Assembly (NCBI RefSeq): GCF_042453785.1
Contig: NC_091666.1
Span: forward strand, 23,022,501 to 23,086,500
Origin: Malus domestica
Lineage: Eukaryota > Streptophyta > Magnoliopsida > Rosales > Rosaceae
Length of the DNA: 64,000 nt
Direction: 5' to 3'
Made by a program: the position numbers and the translations under genes. Numbering within the stretch: the first letter of the stretch is position 1; each line of letters starts with the position of its first letter. A model generated the notes under the pieces. The model saw nothing but the letters and a program-made list of their open reading frames with translations. It ran no database searches and was not told where the DNA came from. Below are positions 11,395 to 22,893 of the stretch, piece after piece.

Positions 11395-12935
11395 GTGGGG
11401 CAGCCGTCGAAGTGGTATGGCATATCGGCTGGCAGGGGCCAAGAGTCGACTCAACATAGGTTGAGGAAGTATTGTGGCAAAGACCACTGCTTAAGCTGCT
11501 TAGTTTGGCTAAAGCTAAGGGCAGTTGTGTGGCTGGGGCCGCATATTGAGGCGCTGGGGAGCGGTGCTAGGGGAGCTGCGTGACTCATGTCCTTTGAGAG
11601 AAATGAAGAGGTTGCGGGCCTTATAGGCTGTTGAAATGATGAGCATGTAGGCCTCCTGCTTGCTGGTCCGAGAGAAAAATGAGGGAAAAGCTGGTATGGG
11701 TTGAGCTACCCTGTTGAGTACTATGAATGGCGTTGGCTCTTAATCCTCTTCGCTGAGAGAAAGGTAGGCTGCTCTTGAGATAAGAGGTAAAGAGGATCAA
11801 GGCAGATGCATTGGCTCATCTGACTGCTGTTGTGGAGCCTACTATGAATGAAGGTGGAAAAAATAGATCTTCCCCGTCTACTCAAGAGATGTCGGTTGAG
11901 AAAAACTAAAGACTTTCTTCTCTGCTTGTGAAGGTTCGCCTGCTGCCGAGAGGACTGTGATTGACATGACCTCTTCCAATGGGAAGAAAAATAAGGCTGC
12001 TTGATCTAAGCATGTGGCATTTTCCATGTCAAGAATGGCTAGTACGATTGGTGATAGGATTGCTCAATGTAGAGGTCCTGTTATGTTCCACTAAGCTTGC
12101 TTCTGGGGAGGCTGCTGAGATCTATGTGCTCTTGAAACCAGATCTGCTTGAACACATGGACGCTTGTGCCAAGTTTTTTTATGGCGTTTAGAAAGGTTTG
12201 TTTGCCCAAGTTCGTTTGCGAAACATACGACCCAATATAGAACGACTGCTCTGCTTGCTATGATGCAAATATAGCAAGGTTGCCAAGGAGATTACGAGGT
12301 TGGATTTTAAGCTCGTTGCTTTGAAGAGGTCAAATATTTTTGTCCCCACTTCTCTGCAGCTTGAGACTGCTCGCCAATATATTGTTAACTTGAAGACTAA
12401 GCGTGACGCGATCCAAGTTAAGTATGAAACTGCAGAGAATGAGATTGGATGTTACATACCTTAGATTTAAGATCTTGAGTTTGCCGTTTCTGAACTTCGT
12501 TTCGCTGTTTATGCAAAAGATGAAGAGTTGATTGCTTCTTATAATCAAGTGATCCATTTTAAGAGAATCATCGATAGGCTTGAAGCCTAAGTGTTGGAAT
12601 TTTAAGGTGTACTGAAGATCAACGAAAGTCTGAAGAAGGAAGTGGACGAGTTGTAGCGCGTCCGTGTTAGTCTGCTCGAGAAGGATGAGCAGCTAAAGGG
12701 TGAGAAGGATAGGCTCGAGGTTTCGAGACCTTCTCTATTTCTCTAGAAGACTTTCTTGCTTTTACTCTTGAGGCTTCCATTGGTGAAGTAGTTGGAGAAG
12801 TTGGTGTCCAGGCTGGGGCAACCGGGGGTGAAGCGCTAGATTATGCCACTGCTAAGAGCTTCATGGCTACTGAAAATGTGGTGACCGAGTAGTCGTGGGA
12901 TGTCCAAGTTGATGAAGTGCAGTCTTCTAGGTAGC
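11395..12935 (+). pseudogene. Antisense extra ORF (aORF) of a Tat-type gypsy element, coiled coil, broken
   Basis: On the plus strand, opposite to the integrase, several frames carry pieces of one long coiled-coil protein: DRIAQCRGPV near 12055, an AEIYVLLKPDLLEHMDACAK block at 12115-12175, then heptad-rich text at 12350-12720 (SLQLETARQ, LKTKRDAIQVKYETAENEI, YAKDEELIASYNQVIHFKRI). Stops and frameshifts are frequent. This matches proteins annotated as 'putative gypsy type transposon' that lie antisense between pol and the 3' LTR in some Tat-lineage elements. I infer that identity from position and composition; function of such aORFs is unknown. Confidence 0.55.
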
Positions 12936-13919
12936 CTTTAGGATTTTCTTTGTTTTTCCTTGTAACTCTTGTTTTGCTTAAACTCTTTCAGCCTTTGCTA
13001 GTTGTTTATAAACATGTTTCCTTTGCTTTTCTTCATCTTCACTTCTTTTGTTCATGCCCTAACCTTTAGACTTTATAGACCAGTGGCAGGCGTACTACTT
13101 TTCTATAAGAAAACAGGCCCGCGTAGCCTATGCAGCCATAAGTGTTGGTGTAGAACTTTGCAAAGTTGTTAGCCATAGGGTTGGCAGCCGGATGCTTTAC
13201 TTACAGAAGTAGACAAGTCCACGTAATATTAGGTTGTTAACCTTGGCTTTCTCCAATTCCTTAGGTTGCGTAACAAGTATCACAACATTTTAGGACTTGG
13301 TGTAGGTTGTTCTGCGCTTGGCAGAAGTGAAGCTTATCGACTACGTAGTATGTCGGTAGTGGATAAAGCTTCGTATATGCACGCTAGCTTGTTTAACCTT
13401 TCATAAGAATGTGCAGTTGTATTAGTCTAGCGTGGTTTTACTACTTAAAGGGTAAGTCGTAAGCAGTCTTCCAGAAACCGTAGGCTACCTTATTGCACTC
13501 GCTAGCAGCATTAGGGTTCCATAGCAGCAGTTTGTAGAGTGTACTGCAAAATGTGCCCCCTCTGTCTCTAGGGCCCGGTTCCTCACGAATTAGGCCAAGA
13601 GACCCAAAATCCTTCAGTTAGCTAAGCCTTGAAAAAGACCATTGTGGCTACTTCTAGGAATCCCAGCGCAAGCCATCGTGCATCTAGTTATACTAGGGCA
13701 GCCAGGCTCATCCCCGTCTGGATATTCAGAGTGTAGAATTTATCCTCCCGCCTTGGAGAGCTAACCCATGTGGGTGTCGGGGAATTGGTTTACCCTCTCG
13801 CACTAGAGAGCAATTAGTTTACCCTCTCACACTGAAGAGCATGGTTGGTCCCTTAGGGCGCACAATTCCTACGATGAATCCCTAAGAAGAGCGTGATCTT
13901 CTATTGAAGTGCATGAGTG

Positions 13920-14602
13920 ATCAATTGTTGTAAGCGTGTAGCTGAGCCAAGTTGTGATTACTTCTAAATTCCTCATTGAAAAACGAATGAAACGAACAAG
14001 AACTTAACTGTAAGGTAGGAACTGCATAACAACTGGATAGTCCTCGGCTTGTGAGGTGGTGCGCGTCGAGCTGCTTGAGTCTTCGGGCTTTGATGTAGCG
14101 GGAGGTCACACATGGTACTTACTCAGATTGTAGGCGCTCCACTGCTTTTCGATCTTTTTATCGTTTCATGGTGGCGAAGGTGTAATTACTCTTGTCGCCT
14201 ACTCTGTTGATCTTGTACAGACCTTGCCAGATGGGATCCATCTTTTTGGAGCCTTCTCTAAGGGCAGTGACGAAGGCTTTTCTTAGGACTAGATCTTTGG
14301 GCTGGAACTGCCTAATCTTGGCCCTTTTGTTGTAGGTGGAGATAAGTTGATGCTAGAAGGCTGCGATGCGGGTGATGGTCTACTCGCGCTTCTCCTCTAC
14401 CAGATCTAAGCTTGTGGCCATCTCCATATTGTCCGGTTGCTCGTATTTTGGTGGTGCGATATGCCCATAAATATCTGGAAAGTTCGTTTGGCCATTTTCC
14501 CTTCTTGTTGGCAAGGGATTTCTTAAGGCAATCGAGGATCATCTTGTTGGTTGCTTTGGCCCACCTATTACCTTGAGGATCATCTTGTTGGATGTTTTGC
14601 AA
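13920..14602 (-). pseudogene. gypsy integrase C-terminal part, broken
   Basis: Minus strand from 14602: the integrase core end [19 protein letters not shown], then [18 protein letters not shown]. It continues after frameshifts into the chromodomain-less tail (KDLVLRKAFVTALREGSKKM, WQGLYKINRVG). The core is cut at about 14600, where LTR-like sequence of 14590-14935 is joined directly, so the N-terminal integrase and the rest of pol are missing. Confidence 0.8.
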
Positions 14603-14935
14603 GAGTGTGGACCTCGGTTTTTAGAGAAAATGGAGTTCAATATATAGAGCATGGTTGGCCCTCTTGGGAGAGAGAGTGGATGGCCTTTTGGGTAATTTTT
14701 TAGTGTAATGGGTTGAAGGTTATGGAATAATTACCTTGTAGGGAATATAAGATAAGGATGGATGAAATAATTTTGAATTTGTTACTTTTTTGGGCACTTT
14801 TTGACTTGATTGAGGGATGATTGTCGTAGGAAATCCGATGTGCCTCAAAGGTAATTTTGTCCTTTTTACCCAAAAATTCATGTGTCGCCTTATGATTATT
14901 TTTTGCTCCAAACATGCGGCAACAGCGGCAAAGAC
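14590..14935. mobile_element. gypsy LTR fragment joined to integrase
   Basis: Near-copy of part of the 10440-11030 LTR (for example 'tttgcaagagtgtggacctcg', 'ttcaatatatagagcatgg', 'gaatataagataaggatgg'). It abuts integrase coding sequence, an illegitimate junction. The phrase 'atcatcttgttgg' occurs on both sides of the join (near 14540 and 14580), which could have guided recombination. Confidence 0.6.
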
Positions 14936-15750
14936 CCTAATCTAATCCCATATATATATAGGCTGCAGTAGAAGACTTCTAATAAACTTGGAACTCTATA
15001 AGATTGAGCCTACAAATGATCAGATTAAAACAAAAGTATTTGAAAATATCAAATATGATGATCGTGCATAGCTAGCATGACGTTGTTGAGATAAAGCAAG
15101 ACAAACTAGATTATTAAATTACTAACCAAAGGCTAAGGTGTTTTTTACCTATAGGATTCCACGGCACTATCCCTATAAGGATTATATGAATATAACCCTT
15201 CACCTAAATCAACAACTATTATGTCCATGTAATAAAGTTTAAGCCCAAACCAATTTAACATACAGCCACATAAACAAATAGATTCCGAAAGGATTTTAAA
15301 CCCAAATTCAAAACAGCCCGTTAAAACCAATAAGCTGAATCGACATGAACCCAGAGTATATGAATATGTATTCCAATCATACTTGAGTGGATGTCTTTGA
15401 AAACTTGTCATTTTTGTGATCGAGAGTACGAGAGAAATTTAGACTAAAATAATTACAATGAAAAACATATACTAGTCTAAAACATTGCACACTCAAGCAT
15501 TTTGTTTAGGAATAGCCAATTTTACCCTAACACACCTTTCTCCATTTTTCATTCTCGGTAACTGAATGAAATTAGTAGAGTTTTTCAAACTTGAAACTTG
15601 CAACATGCATGCAAGATATGAAGGTCGTATTTTGGGCGCATAGCTTAGCTTATCTTGTTGCTGAATTTTGGATCGACAACTGTAACAATCAATGTTTAAG
15701 AAGTTGACTTCATCCAATTATTAATTAGCTTGTAGTTTGTATTTTGACAT
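14936..15750. other. Intergenic AT-rich sequence, nothing recognised
   Basis: I see no coding region, RNA gene or clear repeat end here; short ORFs have no family features. Confidence 0.4.
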
Positions 15751-15929
15751 AATGTAAATGAAAATAAATTCTACGCTTTTTCTCTAGCAATTGAACTAAA
15801 CAACTTATATAGTGATAAGATGTGAAGTGACATACAGATAATGAAAATCGTAGAATGGTGTGCGATGAGTTGTAAAGCGTTAGACCAAGTCATAGTCTGC
15901 GCGCGTCTTCAAGAGTTTGTGATCATGTC

Positions 15930-16335
15930 AAAGTGTTACCCAATAAGAGTTAGTTTAGTTTAAGACTCTTTCAAATATTTCTTTACGTGTAATTCAAAGT
16001 TTAATCTTTCTGTTGTATCTTTGAATTTCAAATAGCCTTGTAAATAGGGATTTCAATTTTTTGATGTAATTTGGAATTCAATATAAATACATGCAGCCCA
16101 TCATTGAAAGGGTAATGCAATTGAAGTGAAACCCTGAGTGTACTTAAGTTTTACATGGTATACGAGCCCTAGAGTCTAACAACACAGATCCTTTGTTTTT
16201 TTTTTTTTCCATGGCTGATTCTAACAAAGGTGCTGCAACCCCAACCACCAACTCCAACCCCACAAATTCCACCATGAACCCCTTCTCTTCCTTGACTACA
16301 GTTGTGAACATTAAGCTGATCGTTCCAACATTGTG
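15930..16335 (+). mobile_element. copia 5' stub: LTR end, primer site and gag start
   Basis: An LTR-like 3' end with aatataaatac near 16080 leads to a degenerate primer-binding site tggtatacgagccc (16156-16169; the consensus is tggtatcagagcc). An ATG at 16211 follows with MADSNKGAATPTTNSNPTNS and a VVNIKLI segment, the typical start of a plant copia gag. Coding sequence stops abruptly at about 16330. A solo 5' fragment. Confidence 0.65.
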
Positions 16336-16943
16336 ATACTTGTGGCACATGAAAATAACAAAATTGTATTAATCAATTGGCTCAGCCAGGTCACTTACTA
16401 TCATGACTTAAGTCACCCAATCAAATTAGCTTGTCCCCATCGATCTCCAAAATCTTCATCGTCGCTGTAATATATGAATAGACTTCTGCATTATATTATT
16501 CATTAGAAATGCTCAACACCCCCATCCAGTCAACAAAATGATCCTAACTCACACAATGTGTGCCGTGGAGCCCGCTCACTTTCACACTTGGAATGGAACA
16601 ACTCTAGAACCCTCACACCCTTGGAGTGGAACACTTGCTATTGAATCTTTGGTTGATCCTTGCTTCTCACTTGGTTTGTATCACAACAACACTCCAATTT
16701 ATAGTTGATGTTTCCTGACCTTCCAACAGCGCCCCACCGAATAGCCACACAAGCTTACAAGCTTCTAGTCTGTTCCTCAAACATATGTGATATTAATTGC
16801 TAGATATTTCTAGCACGATCGACTTAACATTGCCAGAATTGTCTAGCATTTGCATGAATCATCCTTTGATCTTTCATCATAGGCTCGACCCGTATACCAA
16901 CAATCTCTCCATCCAAACAGTCAACAAAATGTTCCTAAAATAC

Positions 16944-16949
16944 TATATA
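16944..16949 (+). promoter_or_regulatory. TATA box of the UGT gene
   Basis: tatata in the context actatataagc, 66-71 bp before the ATG at 17015, which would give a leader of roughly 35-40 nt. A short direct repeat (cagtcaacaaaatg) flanks the upstream 0.4 kb (16517 and 16918). Confidence 0.6.
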
Positions 16950-17014
16950 AGCAAACCCTAAACTTATTCGCGTATCCATTCGATACACTTTCATCCATCG
17001 TTAATCAAAACACG

Positions 17015-18463
17015 ATGAAGTTGGACTTAGACACCCAGCAGCAGCAGAAACTAAAACCACCCCATGTAGCACTTGTTCCATCTCCAGGATTGGGCCATCT
17101 CATCCCCCTCGTTGAGTTGGCCAACCGACTCATCGTCCACCACAACTTTACCGTCACCTTCGTCATTCCAAACGATGGGTCGTGCACGAAACCCCATAGG
17201 AAAGTTCTCCGAGCCCTTGATCCTCTATCCGTATCCGCCACCTTTCTCCCTCCTGTAAACTTCGACGACCTCCCAGAAGGTTCCCAGATTGAAACTAGAA
17301 TCGCCCTCACCATGGCTCGTTCCCTTTCTGCCCTACGAGACTTAGTTAAGGTCCTAGCTGAGTCAACTCGGCTAGTCGCAATTGTTTTTTATGTTTTCGG
17401 TTCAGACGCATTTGATATGGCCAAAGAATTCCACGTGGCACCCTACTTGTTCTGGTCTACAACTGCCATGATGTTGAGTTTTGCATTTCATTTGCCAAGG
17501 CTTGACGAGACTACTTCTTGCGAGTACAGGGACATGCCTGAACCGGTCCAATTCCCAGGTTGTGTACCTCTCCATGGTAGGGATTTTCTTGAACCTGTTC
17601 AAGATAGGAGCAATGAGGCCTATGCAGCCGTACTACGTACATCCAAAAAGTTGCTTTTGGCTGCTGGGGTCTTGGTCAACAGTAGTTTGGATTTGGAACC
17701 AGATGTTTTCAAGGCTTTGAAGAAAGGAAGAGCACAAGGGTTTCCACCAGTTTATCCAATCGGACCGATAATTAATCTCAGTCCGACCGATGGTGGAATA
17801 AATGGGCAACATGAGTGCTTGAGCTGGCTGGACAAGCAGCTACGTGGGTCGGTTTTATTTGTTGCATTTGGAAGCGGCAGGACCCTCTCACTGGAGCAGA
17901 TACAGGAGTTGGCATTAGGGCTTGAAATGTGTGGGCAGAGATTTCTTTGGGTTGTGAAGAGGCCAAATGAGACAGCTAAAAATGGTACTTACTTTGCTCC
18001 TAATAGGTTTTTGGATCCATTAGGTTTTCTACCAAATAAATTTTTGGAGAGGACTAAAGATGTGGATCTCGTTGTGCCGTCGTGGGTTCCTCAGGTTCAA
18101 GTGCTGAGTCACGCGTCACTGGGCGGGTTTATAACCCACTGTGGTTGGAACTCAGTTTTGGAGAGTGTCGTGAATGGTGTGCCTTTAATTGCTTGGCCTC
18201 TCTACGCAGAGCAAAGAAGTAATGCAGTATTGCTTGCTGATGATATAAAGATTGCATGGAGAGTGAAAGTGAATGAAAAGGGGATAGTGGAGAGCCAAGA
18301 CATTGCCAAGTATGCAAGGGGTTTAATTGAAGGAGATGAAGGGAAATTGCCAAGGAAGAAGGTGAAGGAGTTGCAAGAGGCTTCCAAAGTTGCTTTGAGC
18401 CCAGAAGGGTTGTCAACAAAGTCACTTGCTGAGGTGGCTCAGATATGGAAACGCAACAATTGA
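17015..18463 (+). CDS. UDP-glycosyltransferase, UGT72B-like (hydroquinone/phenolic glucosyltransferase type)
   Basis: Single-exon family-1 glycosyltransferase of 482 residues, the normal length. It would transfer glucose from UDP-glucose to a small phenolic acceptor in the cytosol. The N-terminal acceptor domain has PSPGLGHLIPLVELA with the catalytic His at 28. The PSPG donor-binding box runs from W357 (WVPQVQVLSHAS) through HCGWNSVLE to Q400 (PLYAEQ) and is complete. FGSGRTLSLEQ and the AEQRSNAVLL tail fit subfamily UGT72B (arbutin-synthase-like). Odd: the Asp that activates the catalytic His in UGT72B1 (VVDLFGTDAFD) is Tyr126 here (IVFYVFGSDAFD, codon tat at 17390), a one-base change. The frame is otherwise intact, with a good TATA box upstream. 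The start is chosen as the first ATG after the TATA box. Acceptor cannot be named from sequence. Confidence 0.95.
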   Translation: MKLDLDTQQQQKLKPPHVALVPSPGLGHLIPLVELANRLIVHHNFTVTFVIPNDGSCTKPHRKVLRALDPLSVSATFLPPVNFDDLPEGSQIETRIALTMARSLSALRDLVKVLAESTRLVAIVFYVFGSDAFDMAKEFHVAPYLFWSTTAMMLSFAFHLPRLDETTSCEYRDMPEPVQFPGCVPLHGRDFLEPVQDRSNEAYAAVLRTSKKLLLAAGVLVNSSLDLEPDVFKALKKGRAQGFPPVYPIGPIINLSPTDGGINGQHECLSWLDKQLRGSVLFVAFGSGRTLSLEQIQELALGLEMCGQRFLWVVKRPNETAKNGTYFAPNRFLDPLGFLPNKFLERTKDVDLVVPSWVPQVQVLSHASLGGFITHCGWNSVLESVVNGVPLIAWPLYAEQRSNAVLLADDIKIAWRVKVNEKGIVESQDIAKYARGLIEGDEGKLPRKKVKELQEASKVALSPEGLSTKSLAEVAQIWKRNN

Positions 18464-18728
18464 TCTGGTCCATCCATGCTTCATATCCATACATGCATTT
18501 TTAACTATGAACAATTTGTTTTGGTTTTTTTTTTTTTTTTCACAAGGACTAGGATGCTTGTTGTTAAATTGTGGGGTTTTGTATCATTATTTGCTTATAA
18601 ATCATCTGTTGAAAATTGTTATTAGCACTCCAAACTTTTTATAATTAGAAAGAAAAATACAATAGTGACCAATAATTTTTCTGCCCCAAATTAATTTCAA
18701 TACAGACCAAACCTACCCCCAATTTTGG

Positions 18729-18918
18729 TTTTTTTTTTTCTAACAAAATATTCATTAAAGGGAAAAACCACTAGAACATCCCGTTTCCAATACAATCAAA
18801 ATTAAAAGCATTAAGAGCAATAGAGGGTAAACAATGATCCTAAATGTGAGGAGTCTCAATTGAAAGACCTAGGTGAGCTAAGGCATCCGCGACAAAATTT
18901 GTCTTCGCATAGATATTT
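18729..18918 (-). mobile_element. LINE 3' end with RNase H tail (part 1)
   Basis: Read on the minus strand, it gives the last residues of the LINE RNase H domain (NFVADALAHLGLSIETPHI then stop), a short 3' UTR and a poly(A) tail, seen on the plus strand as the t-run at 18729-18739. It is separated from part 2 (19473-19640) by the TRIM element. Confidence 0.8.
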
Positions 18919-19467
18919 TAGAATTATAAGAGAAACGGATCCTTGACCCACTTACAACAACACTGATATTGTCCCCAACTTGGTAATTACCACCTGCACA
19001 ATCCGTCAGGTGTGGGGTTTTATCACAAAATGCCTCAATATTAGTTAGAGTGGGATTAGGATATTTAAACTCTTCTTTTCTCATTGATACGGTCGATGTG
19101 GGACATTTCAACACACCCTCTCATGTGAGACCTAATTAGTGAGTCACACGTGAGAGATCCACACATCGACAATCATGGGGAGTCAAGGAGACTCACCCTA
19201 CATGCGGGGCCAAGATGACCCACCCATCACGTGGTGGTAAAGTACGAGCCCTCTCCCTGGCTCTGAACCATAGAGAATTATCAGAGAGACGGGCTCTTAA
19301 CCCACTTCTAACAACACTGATACTGTTCCTAACTTGGTAATTACCACTTGCACAATCTGTTAGGTGTGGGGTTTTATCACAAAAGGCCTCGGTATTAGTT
19401 GGAGTGGAGTTATGATATTTAAACTCTTCTTTTCTCATTGATACGGTCGATGTAAGACATTTCAACA
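18919..19467 (-). mobile_element. TRIM (terminal-repeat retrotransposon in miniature), 549 bp
   Basis: Two direct repeats, 18919-19113 (195 bp) and 19271-19467 (197 bp), flank about 157 bp without coding potential. Immediately inside the right repeat is ggctctgaacca (19259-19270), the reverse complement of a degenerate tRNA-iMet primer site, so the element runs on the minus strand. Both repeats end ttcaaca. Flanks tattt (18914-18918) and tatat (19468-19472) look like a 5-bp TSD with one mismatch. It split a LINE RNase H domain. Confidence 0.8.
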
Positions 19468-19472
19468 TATAT

Positions 19473-19640
19473 GATTCCACACCACCTGACTGAAGGAGCA
19501 AGCAATACAACGGGCATCCTCCAAGGAACCTCCCAATTTCCTTGAACATAAGAAGCTTGGAGTCTCCTTCTACCAACACCTTTTGGAAGCCCTTGGACCA
19601 AGCAAACTTGAGTCCTTTTAAGACCATCGCTTCAACAAAT
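19473..19640 (-). mobile_element. LINE RNase H fragment (part 2)
   Basis: Minus strand gives VLKGLKFAWSKGFQKVLVEG followed by DSKLL, the beta-strand and acidic site of the RNase H domain of plant LINEs. It continues, across the TRIM, into 18729-18918. 5'-truncated near 19640. Confidence 0.75.
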
Positions 19641-20320
19641 GAAATAGTGACCCCATCAAGAAGGCACCCGCACCCACACCTTGGCCATCATAAATAATAT
19701 AGCGAATATTAACTGCTCCTAGTCTCAACTACATATTGATAGAACTCTTTTTGTCAAAAAAAAAAAAAAAAAAACCAATGAAATGTGGCAGTAAAGTAAT
19801 TTCACACAAACAAGTTTTTGTTGTTTTCTTTGTTTTGAACCTTACAACCATATCACGCTATCACTATCCTCTAAACTCATTCTATCTCTCTCTTTCTCCT
19901 TAATTGCCTACTCCTTTTTTTCTTAGATGCTGTTAAAAATAAATAACTCCTCCCATAAAAAAATTTTAAAAAAATCAATTTTTAAGGGTTTGTACTAAAG
20001 AACTTGTGAAAAAGGTCAAAAGTCTGAAATAACCTTGTAGAGAAGTCATATGCAAGATACATGAATTATTTTAGATGACAAATTGAATAGTGTTAGGGTG
20101 AGATAACAAATTAATGATTTTAGGAACTTAATATGATAAATCACTTAAAATTTTAGTTCATATTGTAAATTGAAAAAATGTGTATAAGTTATAGTCCTTA
20201 TAACATTTCAAAATATTTATCCTAAATTAATCATACCATAAACGGGTCGACCCGTTTTAAACTTTAAAACATAAACGACCCAGAAACCGTCCCAGCGTTA
20301 TACCAAAAGCTCCTCCCGCC
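19641..20320. other. Intergenic; SEH1 upstream region
   Basis: AT-rich, with an A-run at 19758-19775. No coding region or confident core promoter motif seen. Confidence 0.4.
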
Positions 20321-20366
20321 TCCGACTGTCGTGGGTGTAAATCGAAGCTCCAGTGACTGCGCGGTT

Positions 20367-22893
20367 ATGGAGAAACCTTTGGTGGCGCTTGATAAAGGCA
20401 CCATCTGCTCGTCGTGGAACTACTCCGGCCAGAGATTAGCCAGTGGTTCCGTCGACGGAACCCTCGCCATCTTCGACTCACGCGACTCTTGTTCTTCGTC
20501 CTTCTCCTGCACCTCAAAATCCAAGGTCCCTAACTCCCTCGTTTTTTGAATTGACTTCTGATTTCAGGAATTGGCCGATTATTTTTTAATTTTCTCCTGT
20601 TGGAATTTGCAATTCCGCTTGAAAAGGTTGCGGTTTTTTTTTCCCTGAAATGTTGTGATGGTTTTTGCTTTAGGTGCACGAGGCTGCTGGAATTGTGAAA
20701 ATTGCTTGGGTTCCACCGGAATTCGGCGATGCAGTGGCGTGTGTATGTGCAGATGGGACTTTATCATTGTGGGAGGAAGTTGCTGAAGGTATTTTCATTG
20801 AATTTATAATCTTTTCTAACTGAAGCAGTTTAATTTAGTAATGGAATAGTGAGGATAGTGATTTTTATAATAAGTTTGAGGCGCATTGTGTTTCCCGATG
20901 CATATTGAATCACCCATTACCAAGAATTGGGTGTAGGAATTTTACGGAGCATCATATCTAATGAAAGTTTAGGGTTTGTTATTATCTAGATGCTCCTCTT
21001 CAATGGAAGCTGTGCACAAGCTTTAATAGCGGTTCAGCTCAACTGCTAGATAACCAATTTGGAGTCTCACCAGCAGGTTTAAAAATGGTTAGCTTTTGTT
21101 GCTGCAACTAATTTTCTTTAATTTTGGCATTGCGGTACAGTTTCTGAAATCAAGTTTGTAAGTGAAAATTTATGCTTGGGATTACTGATTTTTTTCCCTT
21201 CGTTTCATCTAATACGATTTAGGTTCTAGTTTATGTTCTATTCGCACCCTGTGCAACATGCTCAATGGACACTCAGTGAGAGTGAAATGTGACAAACTTT
21301 AATTTGTTTCGTTTTTATAGGTTACTGCATATTCAGATGCCCGTGTCAAGGTCTATGAGCTACTGGATCCCTTGGAACTGAAGAATTGGCAGCTTCAGGT
21401 GGATCATTTGATCTGGTTCAATCTGATAATGTTACTCTACCATGTAGTTTTATTATAATGTTCTAATGCAGCTCAAATTGATGCAGAATTTTCTGATTGT
21501 GATTTTTTTTGCACAAACCCAAAACATTATATGTAAGTTCTAGTTGTATAGAATGATGCATTGCTATCATGAATGTATGTGGGAAGACTGGCGATTTCTT
21601 CCCCCAATCCTTAACCTGTTTTTATGAATGAGAATGGACCATGAGCTTCTGTTTCTGTTGCTCTTTCTGTCTTATTTTTGGGGCTCTTTCTTTTGTGTGC
21701 TTTTCTTGAAATGGTTACACCCTTTTACTTTTAAAGATTTCTTCCTCCAGTTGAAAACGATTCCTTAAAGAATTTTATAGTCTGCAACTACTCTCTGACC
21801 TTTTCTCATGATCTTTTGTACAGGCTGAATTTCAGAATGTTATTGATTCGGTGTCTACAGTTGGCCATGCCATATGCTTATCTGCATCTATATCTTGGAA
21901 TCCACAAAGAGGAGAAAGCCAGGAATCAAGTTTTGTTTTGGGTTTCAATTCAAACACACCACAACTTAATTCCGCCAAGGTATGATAAAATCTTCTTTGT
22001 CCTGTTTCCTATTTAATTATCATTCATTTGATTACATCCGCAGGCCACATAAATGTTGCGGGTCTTGCTTGGCTCCTTAAATACACGACTCTATTTTCTT
22101 TATCTTTTACAGTTATGGTATCATTTGGAAGTCCAAAGGCTAGGTTAACTTGACAAAAGTGATATTGTACAAAATTTTATGATTGTACTTTACAGGTATG
22201 GGAATTTGATCAGGCTCATCAAAGATGGCTCCCAGTTGCAGAGTTGGCTTCACCTGTTGACAATGGTGATCAGGTGGTCTATGCAGTTGCATGGGCACCG
22301 AACATTGGAAGGTAGGGAATTGTCTCATTGCTCATCACGCACTGTTGGGTAATGATTAGGAATTGGAGCTTTTCTGGTATTTGTCTTCATAAATTGGGAA
22401 AAAATGGCCTTGTTCTATTTTACGGCAGAGAGTGAAATTGGATAAATTTTATTCAGGCCATATGAGGTGATTGCTGTTGCCACTCACAAGGGAATATCAA
22501 TATGGCATCTTGGGTTAAACCCTGACTTGGATGGAAGGCTCTCATTGGAGAAGATCGCACAACTTTCAGGTCACAAAGGCGAGGTATGAATAAAACCATG
22601 GAAAAAGTTATCAATCAAGGAATTTGGAACGCAAAGTGATATTGTGTATGTAGGGGAGGGGGTATATAATTCTACAGGCTTAAGAGGGCAAGATGTGTTT
22701 TCCCTCAGAGAGCAAGGCTATGAACATTCCTAATTGATTGATTTCTTCATGTTGTGATCAGGTCTGGCAGATGGAATGGGACATGAGTGGAATGACATTG
22801 GCAACCACCGGAAATGATGGGGCTGTACGGTTGTGGCAGTCTAGTTTGAACGGAGTTTGGCATGAAGAGGCTACTTTTGAACCCACTTCGTAG
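20367..22893 (+). CDS. SEH1: Nucleoporin SEH1 (WD40), 8 exons, complete
   Basis: Exons 20367-20525, 20674-20788, 20990-21087, 21321-21398, 21824-21979, 22196-22311, 22457-22583 and 22762-22893 join in phase at GT/AG sites to 326 residues, the usual plant SEH1 length. SEH1 is a beta-propeller member of the Nup107-160 (Y) complex scaffold of the nuclear pore and also of the SEA/GATOR complex. WD repeats are visible: SSWNYSGQRLASGSVDGTLA (exon 1), VKIAWVPPEF...VCADGTLSLWEE (exon 2), TAYSDARVKVYE (exon 4), VAWAPNIGRPYEVIAVATH ending ISIWHL (exons 6-7), and WQMEWDMSGMTLATTGNDGA ending VRLWQ (exon 8). The ATG at 20367 is used; an in-frame GTG lies 12 codons upstream. Part of exon 7 and intron 7 recurs at 26189 and 37648 as the leading edge of the tandem duplication. 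Confidence 0.95.

Noticed and set aside
17005-17313. 102-residue ORF antisense to the UGT start, and further antisense ORFs to 18494
   Set aside because: Shadows of the UGT coding sequence; no family features and no promoter.
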